Shown: positions 8,613 through 18,521, counted from the first letter of the stretch. The stretch is DNA of 64,000 bases from DIGJ01 sp041739345 (GCA_041739345.1 JBGSNZ010000031.1:1-64000); one strand, 5' to 3'. Program-made: numbers and translations. Notes: generated from the sequence alone by a model not told the origin.

Positions 8613-10572
8613 TATGTTTTATCCAAAGCTTGCAGCAAGCAATATTAAGAAAAATGGGAAATTCTATTTCCCTTATATTCTCACATGTATCGGAACCGTT
8701 CTCATGTTTTATGTAATGTGTTTTATAGCTTATAATCCAGGCATTATGAAAATGCCAGGTGGAAGTAGTCTTCTAGGAATGATGTCATTTGGTACGATTA
8801 CAATAGGTATATTTTCCGTTATCTTTTTATTTTACACCAATAGTTTCCTTATGAAACGCCGTAAAAAGGAACTTGGGCTTTATAACATTCTTGGCATGGA
8901 AAAACGACATATCGGTAAAATGTTGTTTTTTGAAACCTTGTTCATAGCAGTAATTGGATTAGCAGGAGGCCTTCTTTGCGGAATTTTATTTAGTAAATTG
9001 ATTATTTTAATCTTAATGAAGATGTTAAACTTTACAACTCCGATTGCATTTGAAATATCCAAGCGTGGAGTCGTAATGACGATGTCGTTGTTTTGCGCAA
9101 TTTTTATCGTAATGCTGATTTCAAATCAGGCAAGAATACATCTTGCAAATCCAATCGAACTGTTGCATGGAGGCAATGTAGGGGAGAAGGAGCCAAAGAC
9201 AAAGTGGATTCTTGCAGTATTTGGATTTTTGGCACTTGGGAGTGGATATTTCATCGCAATCACAACAAAGTCACCAATCGATGCAATTCCACTCTTTTTT
9301 GTAGCTGTTATTTTAGTTATTGTTGGAACGTATTGCTTATTTACAGCCGGGAGCATTGTATTATTAAAGGCACTGCGAAAGCAACAGAATTATTATTACC
9401 AAACAAAACATTTTACCAGCGTATCTGGAATGATTTATCGGATGAAACAAAATGCAGTTGGTCTTGCAAATATTTGCATATTGTCTACCATGGTACTGGT
9501 TATGGTGTCGACTACCGTTAGCTTATATCTTGGCGTGGAAGATGCGCTTGAATTTCGTTTTCCAGCGGATATAACCATTCAAAAGAATTATGAACCAAAC
9601 GATACTTTTTCTAGCGATACTTTAAAGCAAGAGGCTCTAAATAGGATAAAAGAAAATAGAAGAAGCGTATCCGATGTAAAAGAACAAAGCTCGCTTGCCT
9701 TTATGGTAGGAAGAGAGGGCAACACCTTTGTTTTTGAAGATGGAAATAATGGTGTCTCAACGACGAACCAACATGTTTTGATATTTATAAGTGCCAGTGA
9801 GTATAAATCTTTGACCGGAAAAGAGGCAAGTTTAAATAAGGACGAAGTCTTAATTTTTAGCGATCCTATAAAATTAGGAAAGACATTTGATCTTTTTGGA
9901 ACAAACTATACCGTAAAAGCAGAATTAACAAAGCCACCGATTGAATCCGATTATAAATCACTTTTAGTCAACACTCACTTTATCGTTGTTGCAGATGATG
10001 TGGTACTTAACAATATCTATCAAGGTGAAAAAAAGGTATATAAAGAAAGAGCAAATAGCATGGTGTATCAGCTGAATATCAACATAGATGGAACCGATGA
10101 GGAAATCATTGCGTGCTTCAATAAACTGAAGGATCTAGGAGATTATACTTCAAGCCGTGCGGCAACAAGAAAGGATTTTTACACGATTTATGGAGGATTT
10201 TTATTCCTTGGTATCTTTTTGGGAACGCTATTTTTAATGGCGACGGTTTTAATTATTTATTACAAGCAGATTTCAGAAGGCTACGATGACAAGGAGCGGT
10301 TTGAAATCATGCAAAAGGTAGGTATGAGTAAGGAAGAAGTGAAGAACTCCATTGGATCTCAGGTATTAACTGTATTTTTCTTACCAATTGTGGCAGCAGG
10401 AATTCATGTATTGGCAGCGTTTCCTATGATTACTCGCTTACTGGTTTTATTTAACCTGACCAACACCAGTCTTTTTGCTTATTGTACATTAGGTACCGTA
10501 ATTATATTTGTCTTCATTTATGCAATTGTTTATCTGGTAACCGCTAGAGTGTATTACAAAATCGTAAAATAA
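8605..10572 (+). CDS. BceB-type FtsX-like permease
   Basis: 655 residues from the ATG at 8605, placed by AGGTGG eight bases upstream; it overlaps the ATPase stop by eight bases. Membrane segments occur near residues 16-36, 52-72, 100-130, 150-170, 200-250, 285-310 and three at the C terminus, with a large soluble loop of about 200 residues (roughly 315-520). Ten segments with one large extracellular domain between the seventh and eighth is the Bce permease layout; that domain is thought to sense the peptide. Together with the preceding three genes it forms a complete resistance module. Confidence 0.92.
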   Translation: MNSMFYPKLAASNIKKNGKFYFPYILTCIGTVLMFYVMCFIAYNPGIMKMPGGSSLLGMMSFGTITIGIFSVIFLFYTNSFLMKRRKKELGLYNILGMEKRHIGKMLFFETLFIAVIGLAGGLLCGILFSKLIILILMKMLNFTTPIAFEISKRGVVMTMSLFCAIFIVMLISNQARIHLANPIELLHGGNVGEKEPKTKWILAVFGFLALGSGYFIAITTKSPIDAIPLFFVAVILVIVGTYCLFTAGSIVLLKALRKQQNYYYQTKHFTSVSGMIYRMKQNAVGLANICILSTMVLVMVSTTVSLYLGVEDALEFRFPADITIQKNYEPNDTFSSDTLKQEALNRIKENRRSVSDVKEQSSLAFMVGREGNTFVFEDGNNGVSTTNQHVLIFISASEYKSLTGKEASLNKDEVLIFSDPIKLGKTFDLFGTNYTVKAELTKPPIESDYKSLLVNTHFIVVADDVVLNNIYQGEKKVYKERANSMVYQLNINIDGTDEEIIACFNKLKDLGDYTSSRAATRKDFYTIYGGFLFLGIFLGTLFLMATVLIIYYKQISEGYDDKERFEIMQKVGMSKEEVKNSIGSQVLTVFFLPIVAAGIHVLAAFPMITRLLVLFNLTNTSLFAYCTLGTVIIFVFIYAIVYLVTARVYYKIVK

Positions 10573-10604
10573 TATTTGATATTAAAGTGTCACTAAATTA
10601 TATT

Positions 10605-10660
10605 AAAAGGGAACATTGCAAAAATGAAGATTCGCACCATTTTTGTAATGGTTCCTTTTT
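10605..10660 (+). terminator. Terminator of the Bce module
   Basis: Stem of about 20 bases (10605-10626 with 10638-10659, one bulge) ending in TTTTT. Confidence 0.8.
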
Positions 10661-10845
10661 AATTGTGCGGATTTATTTATTGAACTTAAAAAGAGAAACT
10701 AAAATAAAGGATAAAATTGAAATTCCCCCTTGAATTCTGGAATTGTTAGTACTACTATTGTTAATTGAGGGCTTTAAGAAGTGGTCTTTTGACACTTTTG
10801 CTTATAGCTGGGAGGATGTTAATCAAAAGGAGGATACTCTATTTT

Positions 10846-12495
10846 ATGGATCGTATTAAACCAAAGTTGTTTTCAGTCATGAAAACATACACAAAAGAAC
10901 AGTTTGTGAAGGACGTAGTAGCTGGAATTATTGTTGCTATCATTGCGTTGCCGCTATCAATTGCACTGGCACTTGCCTCTGGGGTAAATCCGGAAAGAGG
11001 CTTATATACTGCGATTGTAGCAGGATTTGTCATTGCCTTTCTTGGAGGAAGCCGTGTGCAGATTTCAGGACCTACGGCTGCATTTGCAACAATTGTAGCT
11101 GGTATTGTAGCGGAAAATGGTATGGAAGGGTTGATTGTTGCGACGATATTAGCCGGTATTTTGTTGATCATTATGGGATTGCTTAAATTTGGAACGCTAC
11201 TTAAGTTTATTCCTTATACGATTACGACCGGATTTACTTCCGGTATTGCCTTGACGATATTTATCGGGCAATTGAAAGATTTCTTTGGAATTACGTTTAA
11301 AAATGCCCCGATTGAAACCTTGGAAAAATTAGTGGAATTTGTAAAATGCTTTTCTACTATTAATATAAGTGCTCTAATTGTTGGTATGGTATCAATCGTA
11401 ATATTGGTTGTCTGGCCAAAAATCAATAAAGTGATACCTGCTTCTTTAATTGCCATTATTGTCGCAGTATTGATGGTAAAGGGATTAAAGATGAATGTTA
11501 ATACGATTGGTAGCTTATATGAAATATCAAACAAATTACCGGTATTTCATATTCCTAACATTAACATCGGAATTGTCCGTAAAGTATTACCAAATGCATT
11601 AACCATTGCTGTGCTAGCTGGAATCGAATCCCTGCTTTCTTGTGTCGTATCAGATAGTATGGTTGGAAGCAGACATCGCTCCAATATGGAATTAGTAGCA
11701 CAAGGTGTTGGAAATATCTGTTCTGGATTATTCGGAGGTATTCCTGCAACTGGAGCAATCGCAAGAACCGCTGCAAACGTGAAGAATGGTGGACGTACGC
11801 CAGTTTCAGGCATGGTTCATTCCATTTCGTTATTACTAATACTCGTAGTATTAATGCCATATGCCGCATGGATTCCAATGCCAGCTATTGCAGCAATTTT
11901 GTTTGTTGTAGCTTATAATATGTCGGAATGGAGAGAATTTTTAGAATTGGTTAAGACTTCTCCAAAAAGTGATATTATTGTATTGATTACTACCTTTGTT
12001 TTAACTGTAGTATTTGATTTAGTTGTAGCTATTGAATTTGGCATAGTCTTGGCTTCTCTATTATTTATAAAACGTATGTCTGAAACAACCGGAATCAAAA
12101 GCTGGAAATATGAAGATTCGATGGAATCCGACGAGGATTTTGAAGAAATTGAATTTAAAAAGGTACCTAAAAATACGCTTGTTTATGAGATTAACGGACC
12201 GCTATTTTTTGCAGTTGCTGATAAATTCCTACATATTTCTACCGATGCGCGTATAAACTGTATCATTTTGAGAATGAAAAGTGTTCCTGCTATGGATGTG
12301 ACTGCGTTAAATTCGCTAAAGAAATTACAAGCAAAATGTAAAAAAAACCATATTCAGCTTGTTTTATCCCATGTACAGGAACAACCATATTCTGTAATGG
12401 AAAAAGCCGGATTTACCGAAGAAATCGGTGCGGATAATTTATGTAATCATATTGATGATGCATTAGTAAGGGCAGAGAATATTAATAAAAAATAA
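10846..12495 (+). CDS. SulP-family anion transporter with STAS domain
   Basis: 549 residues from the ATG at 10846, twelve bases after AAAGGAGG; the longer reading frame from 10765 has no ribosome binding site. The first two thirds form multiple hydrophobic helices with the SulP signature region VQISGPTAAFATIVAG near residue 80 and GGIPATGAIARTAANVKNGGRTP near residue 300. The C-terminal 110 residues are a STAS domain (VYEINGPLFFAVADKF). Family members carry sulfate, bicarbonate or other anions; the substrate is not determinable here. It appears to be a single-gene transcript. Confidence 0.9.
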   Translation: MDRIKPKLFSVMKTYTKEQFVKDVVAGIIVAIIALPLSIALALASGVNPERGLYTAIVAGFVIAFLGGSRVQISGPTAAFATIVAGIVAENGMEGLIVATILAGILLIIMGLLKFGTLLKFIPYTITTGFTSGIALTIFIGQLKDFFGITFKNAPIETLEKLVEFVKCFSTINISALIVGMVSIVILVVWPKINKVIPASLIAIIVAVLMVKGLKMNVNTIGSLYEISNKLPVFHIPNINIGIVRKVLPNALTIAVLAGIESLLSCVVSDSMVGSRHRSNMELVAQGVGNICSGLFGGIPATGAIARTAANVKNGGRTPVSGMVHSISLLLILVVLMPYAAWIPMPAIAAILFVVAYNMSEWREFLELVKTSPKSDIIVLITTFVLTVVFDLVVAIEFGIVLASLLFIKRMSETTGIKSWKYEDSMESDEDFEEIEFKKVPKNTLVYEINGPLFFAVADKFLHISTDARINCIILRMKSVPAMDVTALNSLKKLQAKCKKNHIQLVLSHVQEQPYSVMEKAGFTEEIGADNLCNHIDDALVRAENINKK

Positions 12496-12542
12496 TAACT
12501 ATATTGAGTAAATTACATGAAAGCGACTGAGGGGGAGCAGAA

Positions 12543-13778
12543 ATGAAAAAAATAAGGAAACAGATGGTATGTATTTTAGTGGTTTTGTGTATGGTACTTA
12601 CAATGATGCCCGTAAATATGGTGAAAGCGGAAGCAGTAACTGCAGGGATCGTATTCGAATATTCTCCAATGATCGAAGAAAACGGAAGTATATATTATAT
12701 TAAATCTTTGGGTGTGGATGTAGCTACTTGTTATATCTATCGAATGGATGTATCTACTGGAACAAAGACAAAGCTTGTTTCATCGGAGTATTATATCTTA
12801 TCCATGGTAATTCATAATGGTATGTTATACTACACGAGCTATGAAAATGATGACGATCAATATCATACGTATTCTGTCTCTATAAAGGGTGGTGATAAAA
12901 AGCAAATCTTAATAGGTATTGTTTTTTATGCAGATGAAAATGGTATTTTTTATACTGAAAACTTAGGCACGAAAATAAACCTATATAAAAAAACATATGA
13001 TGGTAGCAAGGATACGAAAGTTTGCACAGGTAATAGTAGCTTTCTCTTTATAAAGGCTTTGGATAATACGCTATATTTTAGTCAATACACGCAGAACGCT
13101 TCCGCATTAAAATTATTTTCAATGAAGTCAAGTAGCTCGAAGCTTACCACAGTAGCAAAGAGAAAAATCGTGAAAGATAGTTATTCGTATAGTATACCAA
13201 GGATTTCTGATATAGTGAACGTAAATGGCGATATGTATTATCAATATGGTACCTATGAGGGAAGCGGTAGCTTTTGGTATGGAACTTTGGTAAAAATTGA
13301 TTCAAGTACGAATAAGCAGACGATCATCTCGAAAGATATGATAGAAGATACTCTTTTTTACGATGACAGCCATATTTTCTATAATGACATGAAAAGTGAT
13401 ACCATTCATTACAAATATAATGTAAATACAAATAAAACAACTCCTTATTCGGTGGAAACGGCAAATTCGGAATCATTTAATATTGTAGGAAGCAAAACTT
13501 ATCTTGCAAAGCAGGTTAGTAAAAAATATATCATGGTATCCTTCTTTCAATCGGGAACGAACAAGAAAAATTTAACTGAAAACTTTATCAAGATTTCCTA
13601 TAAACAAAAAAAAGATTTAACCTACAACGCCAGTGTAAAGAGCCTAGGAAATTATCTTATAATGCCGGTACAGTGCATCGATTATAAGGATGGCAACTAT
13701 GGATGGAGAGGCAAAATACTGCAAGAGAAATGGTATGTTTTTGATCAGAAAGGAAAATTACTTTCAACATTTTCATAA
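12543..13778 (+). CDS. Secreted protein, DUF5050-like repeats
   Basis: 411 residues with a clear signal peptide (MKKIRKQ, hydrophobic core, cleavage expected around KAEA at residues 29-32). The mature protein consists of short beta-rich units recurring every 40-50 residues with patterns such as YYTSYENDDD, FYTENLG, LYFSQYTQ, MYYQYGTYEG, as in DUF5050 proteins predicted to fold as propellers. No catalytic motif seen. RBS GAGGGGGAG is strong and a terminator follows, so it is probably monocistronic. Role unknown, perhaps envelope-associated. Confidence 0.7.
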   Translation: MKKIRKQMVCILVVLCMVLTMMPVNMVKAEAVTAGIVFEYSPMIEENGSIYYIKSLGVDVATCYIYRMDVSTGTKTKLVSSEYYILSMVIHNGMLYYTSYENDDDQYHTYSVSIKGGDKKQILIGIVFYADENGIFYTENLGTKINLYKKTYDGSKDTKVCTGNSSFLFIKALDNTLYFSQYTQNASALKLFSMKSSSSKLTTVAKRKIVKDSYSYSIPRISDIVNVNGDMYYQYGTYEGSGSFWYGTLVKIDSSTNKQTIISKDMIEDTLFYDDSHIFYNDMKSDTIHYKYNVNTNKTTPYSVETANSESFNIVGSKTYLAKQVSKKYIMVSFFQSGTNKKNLTENFIKISYKQKKDLTYNASVKSLGNYLIMPVQCIDYKDGNYGWRGKILQEKWYVFDQKGKLLSTFS

Positions 13779-13801
13779 CAAGTGCGAGTTATGAAGTGAA
13801 T

Positions 13802-13840
13802 AAAAAAGACTTAATCTTAGCGTGAGATTAAGTCTTTTTT
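13802..13840 (+). terminator. Rho-independent terminator
   Basis: Eighteen-base stem (13802-13819 with 13823-13840) ending in six T; closes the secreted-protein gene. Confidence 0.9.
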
Positions 13841-13970
13841 ATGGAATTTTAAAATAGAAGATAAGTAAAAAAATCAATGGACCTAATAATATACGAGATT
13901 CATGGCATCCTATTAATAATTAAATTAATGTTTAAGCATTTGATATACTGTTTCGTAAAAGAAATGGAGA

Positions 13971-14888
13971 ATGCAGATAGGAGATAAGGTGTTTACGGAT
14001 AAAAGATTAACCCAAGCTTTTTTAAATGCAAAGGTGGAATATTTTGATAATAATTCCAGATATGTTATATTTAGTGATTGCCATCGCGGCGATGATAGCG
14101 TATCGGACGAATTTGTTCGTAATCAATATATTTTTGTCCATGCATTAGATTATTATTATGAGAACAATTATACCTATGTGGAGGCAGGTGATGGTGATGA
14201 GCTGTGGGAATATGGTAACTTCCGCAACATACGATTAGCCCATAGTGATGTTTTTAAAGTAATGCACAAATTTCATACAGCGAACCGATTTGTTTTACTT
14301 TATGGGAATCACAATATATTTTTGAAAAATAAACAGTATGTAAAAAATAATTACTATGAATTTTACGATGAACACAATCAAAGAAGATGTAACCTTTTTC
14401 ATGGGATCAGACCTTGTGAAGCACTCGTTTTGAAGCATAAAAAGACAGGGCAGCAGTTATTTATGGTACATGGTCATCAAGGAGACTTGATGAATGACCA
14501 GCTTTGGTTTATTTCCATGGTTCTTTTGCGATACTTCTGGAGATTCCTTCATGTAGTAGGTTTTCATAATCCGTCCAGTCCGGCTAGAAACTATTATAAA
14601 CGCCATAAAATTGAAAAAAGATATAAAACATGGATACGAAAGCACAAAATTTTATTAATTTGTGGGCATACTCATAGAGCAAGGTATCCAGGGAAAAAAG
14701 AGCTTCCTTATTTTAATTCGGGAAGCTGTATCAATAGTAGATGCATTATCGGAATTGAAATTGTGGACGGTAAAATTTTAATGGTGGATTGGCGAATAGC
14801 AGCAAACGAAGATGGTTCATTATTTGTCAAAAGAACAGCGGTAAGAGGACCTGAACCTATTGAAAATTTTGATTTAAAAAGAAAATAG
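13971..14888 (+). CDS. Calcineurin-like metallophosphoesterase
   Basis: 305 residues. Metal-binding motifs occur in order: FSDCHRGD (residues 33-40), GDGDELWE (66-73), YGNHN (106-110, His in place of the usual GNHD aspartate position followed by Asn), VHGHQGD (161-167) and CGHTHRAR (222-229). Resembles the UDP-diacylglucosamine pyrophosphatase-type branch of the family; substrate unknown. Start uncertain: the ATG at 13971 has GGAG only one base away, whereas an in-frame GTG at 13989 has AGGAG five bases upstream and may be the real start. Confidence 0.85.
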   Translation: MQIGDKVFTDKRLTQAFLNAKVEYFDNNSRYVIFSDCHRGDDSVSDEFVRNQYIFVHALDYYYENNYTYVEAGDGDELWEYGNFRNIRLAHSDVFKVMHKFHTANRFVLLYGNHNIFLKNKQYVKNNYYEFYDEHNQRRCNLFHGIRPCEALVLKHKKTGQQLFMVHGHQGDLMNDQLWFISMVLLRYFWRFLHVVGFHNPSSPARNYYKRHKIEKRYKTWIRKHKILLICGHTHRARYPGKKELPYFNSGSCINSRCIIGIEIVDGKILMVDWRIAANEDGSLFVKRTAVRGPEPIENFDLKRK

Positions 14889-14904
14889 CTAGTTGTATTA
14901 ATAT

Positions 14905-15004
14905 AAAAAGCACTTGGCTGTATGATATGCTCCTTCTAGGTGGACAGTTGAAATAATAAAACTGTTTATCAAGGAGAGAGCATATCAAAAATTGGGTGCT
15001 TTTT
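14905..15004. terminator. Long bidirectional terminator hairpin
   Basis: Between two convergent genes. Outer arms 14905-14913 and 14996-15004 match exactly, then a nine-base GATATGCTC/GAGCATATC stem and an inner ACAGTT/AACTGT stem; T runs flank both sides. It is much longer than needed for termination and resembles in scale the other dyads of this window. Confidence 0.7.
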
Positions 15005-15016
15005 GTAATGTGTCAA

Positions 15017-15970
15017 TTATTGCTGGAATGTTGAAATGAAATCTTTTGTATAAGCTCCGATATCAGCTGCTTTTGTCCAGTGTAGATAATGATGACCTTC
15101 CATGTATATTACAGATTGATTTTTTAAGCCTCCAAGGTACATATTATAAAATTTCGATGAAATTGTTTTTCCATCTGGGTTCGAGTCAAAAATAAGTATC
15201 GGTAAATCGCGAGGAAAGAGAAAATCCTGGGTGTCATCGATGTTCTTTTCTAATACTTTGGATTCATTGATAACGGTTTTATTATATGCGACCTTCGATG
15301 AGAGAGCTCTTTGCCGCTCTAAGTTATCATCGGAATATACATTTATTTCATTATCCGAAATGAAACTTTCTGGTGATAACGAAATTGCGATTCTTGCAAA
15401 ACCGGAAGGTGCCAGCAAGCTTATAAAAGTAGGTAAGGTGGGAATGGTTTCTTTATAATAAGATAAAGCTTTTGGTAAAGTAGGGTCAATTCCAATTATG
15501 GCAGTTACTTCATCTGGATACTGATTCGCGTAATACGTAGCATAGATGCCGGAAACGGAATGAGGCATTAAAATAAATGGACCATTAATACCAGCTTCGT
15601 TAAGCGCAGTACGCATTTCACTAATTATATTTTCTACGGTTCGTTCTTTGTCGGTTAAATCACTCCAACCATATCCAAAGGGTTCTACAACAACTACCTT
15701 GTAATCAGTGGATAGTTCCGTAATAAGAGGTTCAAAATCAAGAACAGGAGCAGTGGTTCCAAGACCTGGCATAAGGAGAATAGTAGCATCGCCTGATCCA
15801 GTTTCAAAAACATGCATCTTCTTTCCATCAACAGATACAAGTTTGCCTGGTGCTGGATATTTTTTAACCTCGATATTCGTCTTTATGATGTTATAGCAGA
15901 ATAAAAGTGCTATTATAATAAATAAGATAGCCATCACGGTTCGAATAATAGATAATATTTTTCGTTTCAT
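15017..15970 (-). CDS. Membrane-anchored alpha/beta hydrolase
   Basis: 317 residues. One N-terminal membrane segment (about residues 8-28) anchors an extracellular hydrolase domain. The oxyanion-loop strand is LLMPGLGTT near residue 66, the nucleophile elbow is MPHSVSG near residue 138 (Ser conserved, first Gly replaced by Pro), a candidate acid is in LIFDSNPDG, and His is in MEGHHYLHW near residue 296. Strong RBS (AAAGGAG on the minus strand). Divergent from the two-component system at 16069; a direct repeat in the shared intergenic region lies just upstream of its -10 box, suggesting control by that regulator. Confidence 0.85.
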   Translation of the reverse strand: MKRKILSIIRTVMAILFIIIALLFCYNIIKTNIEVKKYPAPGKLVSVDGKKMHVFETGSGDATILLMPGLGTTAPVLDFEPLITELSTDYKVVVVEPFGYGWSDLTDKERTVENIISEMRTALNEAGINGPFILMPHSVSGIYATYYANQYPDEVTAIIGIDPTLPKALSYYKETIPTLPTFISLLAPSGFARIAISLSPESFISDNEINVYSDDNLERQRALSSKVAYNKTVINESKVLEKNIDDTQDFLFPRDLPILIFDSNPDGKTISSKFYNMYLGGLKNQSVIYMEGHHYLHWTKAADIGAYTKDFISTFQQ

Positions 15971-15999
15971 TAAAATACTCCTTTAAGATTTTATTTTGA

Positions 16000-16052
16000 A
16001 GTATACAGGATGAAACGAACAATAAAATGAATCTAACCTTACATAAACCTTA
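16000..16052 (-). promoter_or_regulatory. Promoter region of the hydrolase with regulator direct repeat
   Basis: On the minus strand TATACT (16000-16005) is a -10 box for the hydrolase. AACCTTA occurs at 16035-16041 and again at 16046-16052, an 11-base period typical of OmpR/PhoB-family binding. Relative to the predicted start site the repeats sit near -42 to -59, a position suited to activation. Confidence 0.6.
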
Positions 16053-16068
16053 AAATACAGGAGGATAT

Positions 16069-16806
16069 ATGAGTCAAATATATGAGTATAAAATTTTGCT
16101 GGTAGATGATGAAAAAGAAATTGTTGAAATAGAGGAAAACATTTTACGAAAAGAAGGCTTTTCCAAAGTCTATAAAGCACATTCCTGTAAAGAAGCATTA
16201 AATGTAATGCATACGGTTAAGCCTGATTTGGCTATACTTGATGTCATGCTACCGGATGGCGATGGATATCTTTTATTTCAAAAATTCAAAGGGTTTGCAG
16301 ATATTCCAATTCTTTTTTTGACGGCAAAGGATCAAGATTATGAAAAGTTAATTGGTCTTTCAATGGGAGCAGATGATTATCTGACTAAGCCATTTTTGCC
16401 ACAAGAATTGGTGCTAAGAATTAAAAGTATTTTAAGACGTACATATACCAAAAAATCGAAAGAATCCGAGTGGAAACCTATATTTAATTTGAGTAATTGC
16501 GTAGTTAACTTAAACACGGGAGTCGCTTGCATCAATGATAAGCAAGAAGTTTTAACTGCAAAAGAGTATGCAATCTTGGAGATGCTGTATGCAAACCATG
16601 GAAGAATTGTATCTTCTGATTTAATTTGCGAAAAAGTATGGCACGACAATCCATATGGTTATGAAAACACATTGATGGTAAATATACGAAGACTTCGAAC
16701 CAAAATTGAAAAAAATCCAAGTAGCCCAGAATCACTTATAACAGTGAAAGGATTGGGATATAAATTAATAGTAAATGAGGACAAAAGGAATGAAGAAACC
16801 AAGTAA
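16069..16806 (+). CDS. OmpR-family response regulator
   Basis: 245 residues, with AGGAGG six bases before the ATG. Receiver domain: DDEKE near residue 13, phospho-acceptor Asp in AILDVMLP near residue 57, Thr in LTAKD and Lys in TKPF near residue 107. The winged-helix DNA-binding domain ends with MVNIRRLRTKIE and a TVKGLGYKL hairpin. Its stop lies within the kinase gene. It probably binds the direct repeat at 16035-16052. Confidence 0.93.
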   Translation: MSQIYEYKILLVDDEKEIVEIEENILRKEGFSKVYKAHSCKEALNVMHTVKPDLAILDVMLPDGDGYLLFQKFKGFADIPILFLTAKDQDYEKLIGLSMGADDYLTKPFLPQELVLRIKSILRRTYTKKSKESEWKPIFNLSNCVVNLNTGVACINDKQEVLTAKEYAILEMLYANHGRIVSSDLICEKVWHDNPYGYENTLMVNIRRLRTKIEKNPSSPESLITVKGLGYKLIVNEDKRNEETK

Positions 16807-18169
16807 AGTAATGAAACAGTATATTAGATATACCGTATATATTGCATTGTTACTTGTTTTAATCAATATAATTGCAGGCTTTATCGGAATATGGAACATG
16901 CAAAATGAATTCTTAAATCTTGAAGAATCAGCAAAAAATCTGGCAAAGGACCTATCTGTGACAGGGGAGGAATGGAACTTGTCTCAAGCCGGGAGGAAGA
17001 TGCTGGATAAAACGTTTGAATGGGGAATGCTGTTAGATGAGGATGGAACTATACTATGGAAAAGCAACTCACTACCAAAAGAGCTAAACAAATCGTATTC
17101 AACTTTACAGGTAGCAGCATTTTCAAGATGGTATTTAGAGGAATATCCGATTACAGTCTGGGAGAAAGAAGATAATTTATTGGTTTTAGGTGGAAAACAA
17201 AATTCAATCTGGAAAATACAAATGAATGCGTCCTATTTTGTTCAAAAGTATATCGTGATTTTGGCGGCACTTATTATGGGAATGAACGTCCTTATCGCAT
17301 TTTTAATCGCATATTTCCTCGGAAAACGTTCCGTAAAAGAAATAGAACCGATTATAGAAGGAATCTTATCCCTTAAATCAAAAAAAGAATTGAAGATAAT
17401 TTCAAAGGGTGCCTTGGAAGAGGTTGCAAAAAGCCTGAATGACATTTCGATTGCATTATCTGAAAATGAAGTATTTCGAAAAAATTGGATTGAGGGAGTT
17501 TCACATGATATTAGAACACCTCTTTCAATCATATTAGCAAGAGCAGATGAAATAGAAGCTTCAAAAGAAACAAGCGAAGAACTGCAGCTTCAAGCAGCAA
17601 GTATAAAATATCAAAGCCTTAAAATAAAAGAACTTGTTCGCAATTTAAATGTGGAATCGACCTTAACAAGTAATGAAACTATGTATGAAATGAAAAAAGT
17701 GAACTTGGTAAGATTATTCAAAGACCAAGTGATAAATCTATTGAACTACAGTATGTCGGATAAATATCCAATTGATTTTTCACTTCCAAATAATGCAACG
17801 GACTATGTTATCACAGGAAATGAAGAATTACTAATACGGATGTTTGATAATATTTTAAATAATGCAATCTATCATAATCCAAATGGGTGTGAAATAAAGA
17901 TCTCATTTGAAAATAATGGGGACAAAATTCGAGTAAATATAAGTGATAATGGAATTGGTATGTCACAGAAAGAATTCGAGTTGTTGCAAACCGACAGACA
18001 AAAAACTAGTTATACGAATATACTAGGAGAAAAGCATGGTCTTGGAATGCATATCGTCAAACAAATTGTTGACATTCATAATGGAAAGATAATATACAAA
18101 AATGGGAAAAAAGGTGGACTTTGCGTTCAAATATTTTTTAAATTTGAATGTTTCATGTATGATTATTAG
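16790..18169 (+). CDS. Sensor histidine kinase
   Basis: 459 residues from the ATG at 16790 (GAGG nine bases upstream; an ATG at 16775 has none), overlapping the regulator by 17 bases. Two membrane segments (about residues 13-35 and 153-174) enclose a sensor domain of some 115 residues. A short linker leads to the phospho-acceptor motif SHDIRTPLS near residue 245 and an ATPase domain with NILNNAIYHNPNG, DNGIGMS and HGLGMHI. Signal unknown; the divergent extracellular hydrolase is the likeliest target. Confidence 0.92.
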   Translation: MKKPSKVMKQYIRYTVYIALLLVLINIIAGFIGIWNMQNEFLNLEESAKNLAKDLSVTGEEWNLSQAGRKMLDKTFEWGMLLDEDGTILWKSNSLPKELNKSYSTLQVAAFSRWYLEEYPITVWEKEDNLLVLGGKQNSIWKIQMNASYFVQKYIVILAALIMGMNVLIAFLIAYFLGKRSVKEIEPIIEGILSLKSKKELKIISKGALEEVAKSLNDISIALSENEVFRKNWIEGVSHDIRTPLSIILARADEIEASKETSEELQLQAASIKYQSLKIKELVRNLNVESTLTSNETMYEMKKVNLVRLFKDQVINLLNYSMSDKYPIDFSLPNNATDYVITGNEELLIRMFDNILNNAIYHNPNGCEIKISFENNGDKIRVNISDNGIGMSQKEFELLQTDRQKTSYTNILGEKHGLGMHIVKQIVDIHNGKIIYKNGKKGGLCVQIFFKFECFMYDY

Positions 18170-18222
18170 AAAAAAGTGAAATAATAATTTTGTTGCTTAA
18201 AATTATATAGGAGGTACCAAAA

Positions 18223-18507
18223 ATGAATGATTTCGCTAGAAAAACTCAGAATTCCAGTAAAAATGCTTCCCAGGATAACAGTAGAAATGAATCTCAGAAC
18301 ACTACTAGAAACGCGTCCCAGGATAACAGTAGAAACGCATATCAGAACACAAGCAGAAATGCTACCCAGGATAACGGTAGAAATGAATCTCAGAACACTA
18401 CTAGAAACGCTTCCCAGGATACCACAAGAAATGTATCTCAGGAGACTAGAAGACTCGCATCCGAGGATAAAAGCGGTAATGTAACTCAGGATTACAATAA
18501 AAGATAA
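18223..18507 (+). CDS. Octapeptide-repeat hydrophilic protein
   Basis: 94 residues, preceded by AGGAGG. Almost the whole chain is tandem eight-residue units of the pattern (S/T)-R-N-x-S-Q-D/N-x, eleven in all, giving a 24-base period in DNA. Asn, Ser, Gln and Arg dominate; there is no hydrophobic core, signal peptide or cysteine, so it is probably disordered. Adjacent units alternate Q-D-N and Q-N-T endings, implying a 16-residue (48-base) higher-order duplication. It follows the kinase by 53 bases and ends at a terminator. No family recognised. Confidence 0.7.
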   Translation: MNDFARKTQNSSKNASQDNSRNESQNTTRNASQDNSRNAYQNTSRNATQDNGRNESQNTTRNASQDTTRNVSQETRRLASEDKSGNVTQDYNKR

Positions 18508-18521
18508 ATATACGTAATATT

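Noticed and set aside
9093..9521. 142-codon plus-strand frame inside the permease gene
   Set aside because: It is an alternative frame of the clearly homologous BceB-type permease with no start signals.
18223..18507. CRISPR-like periodic repeat
   Set aside because: The 24-base period is uninterrupted coding sequence without spacers, and no cas genes are present.
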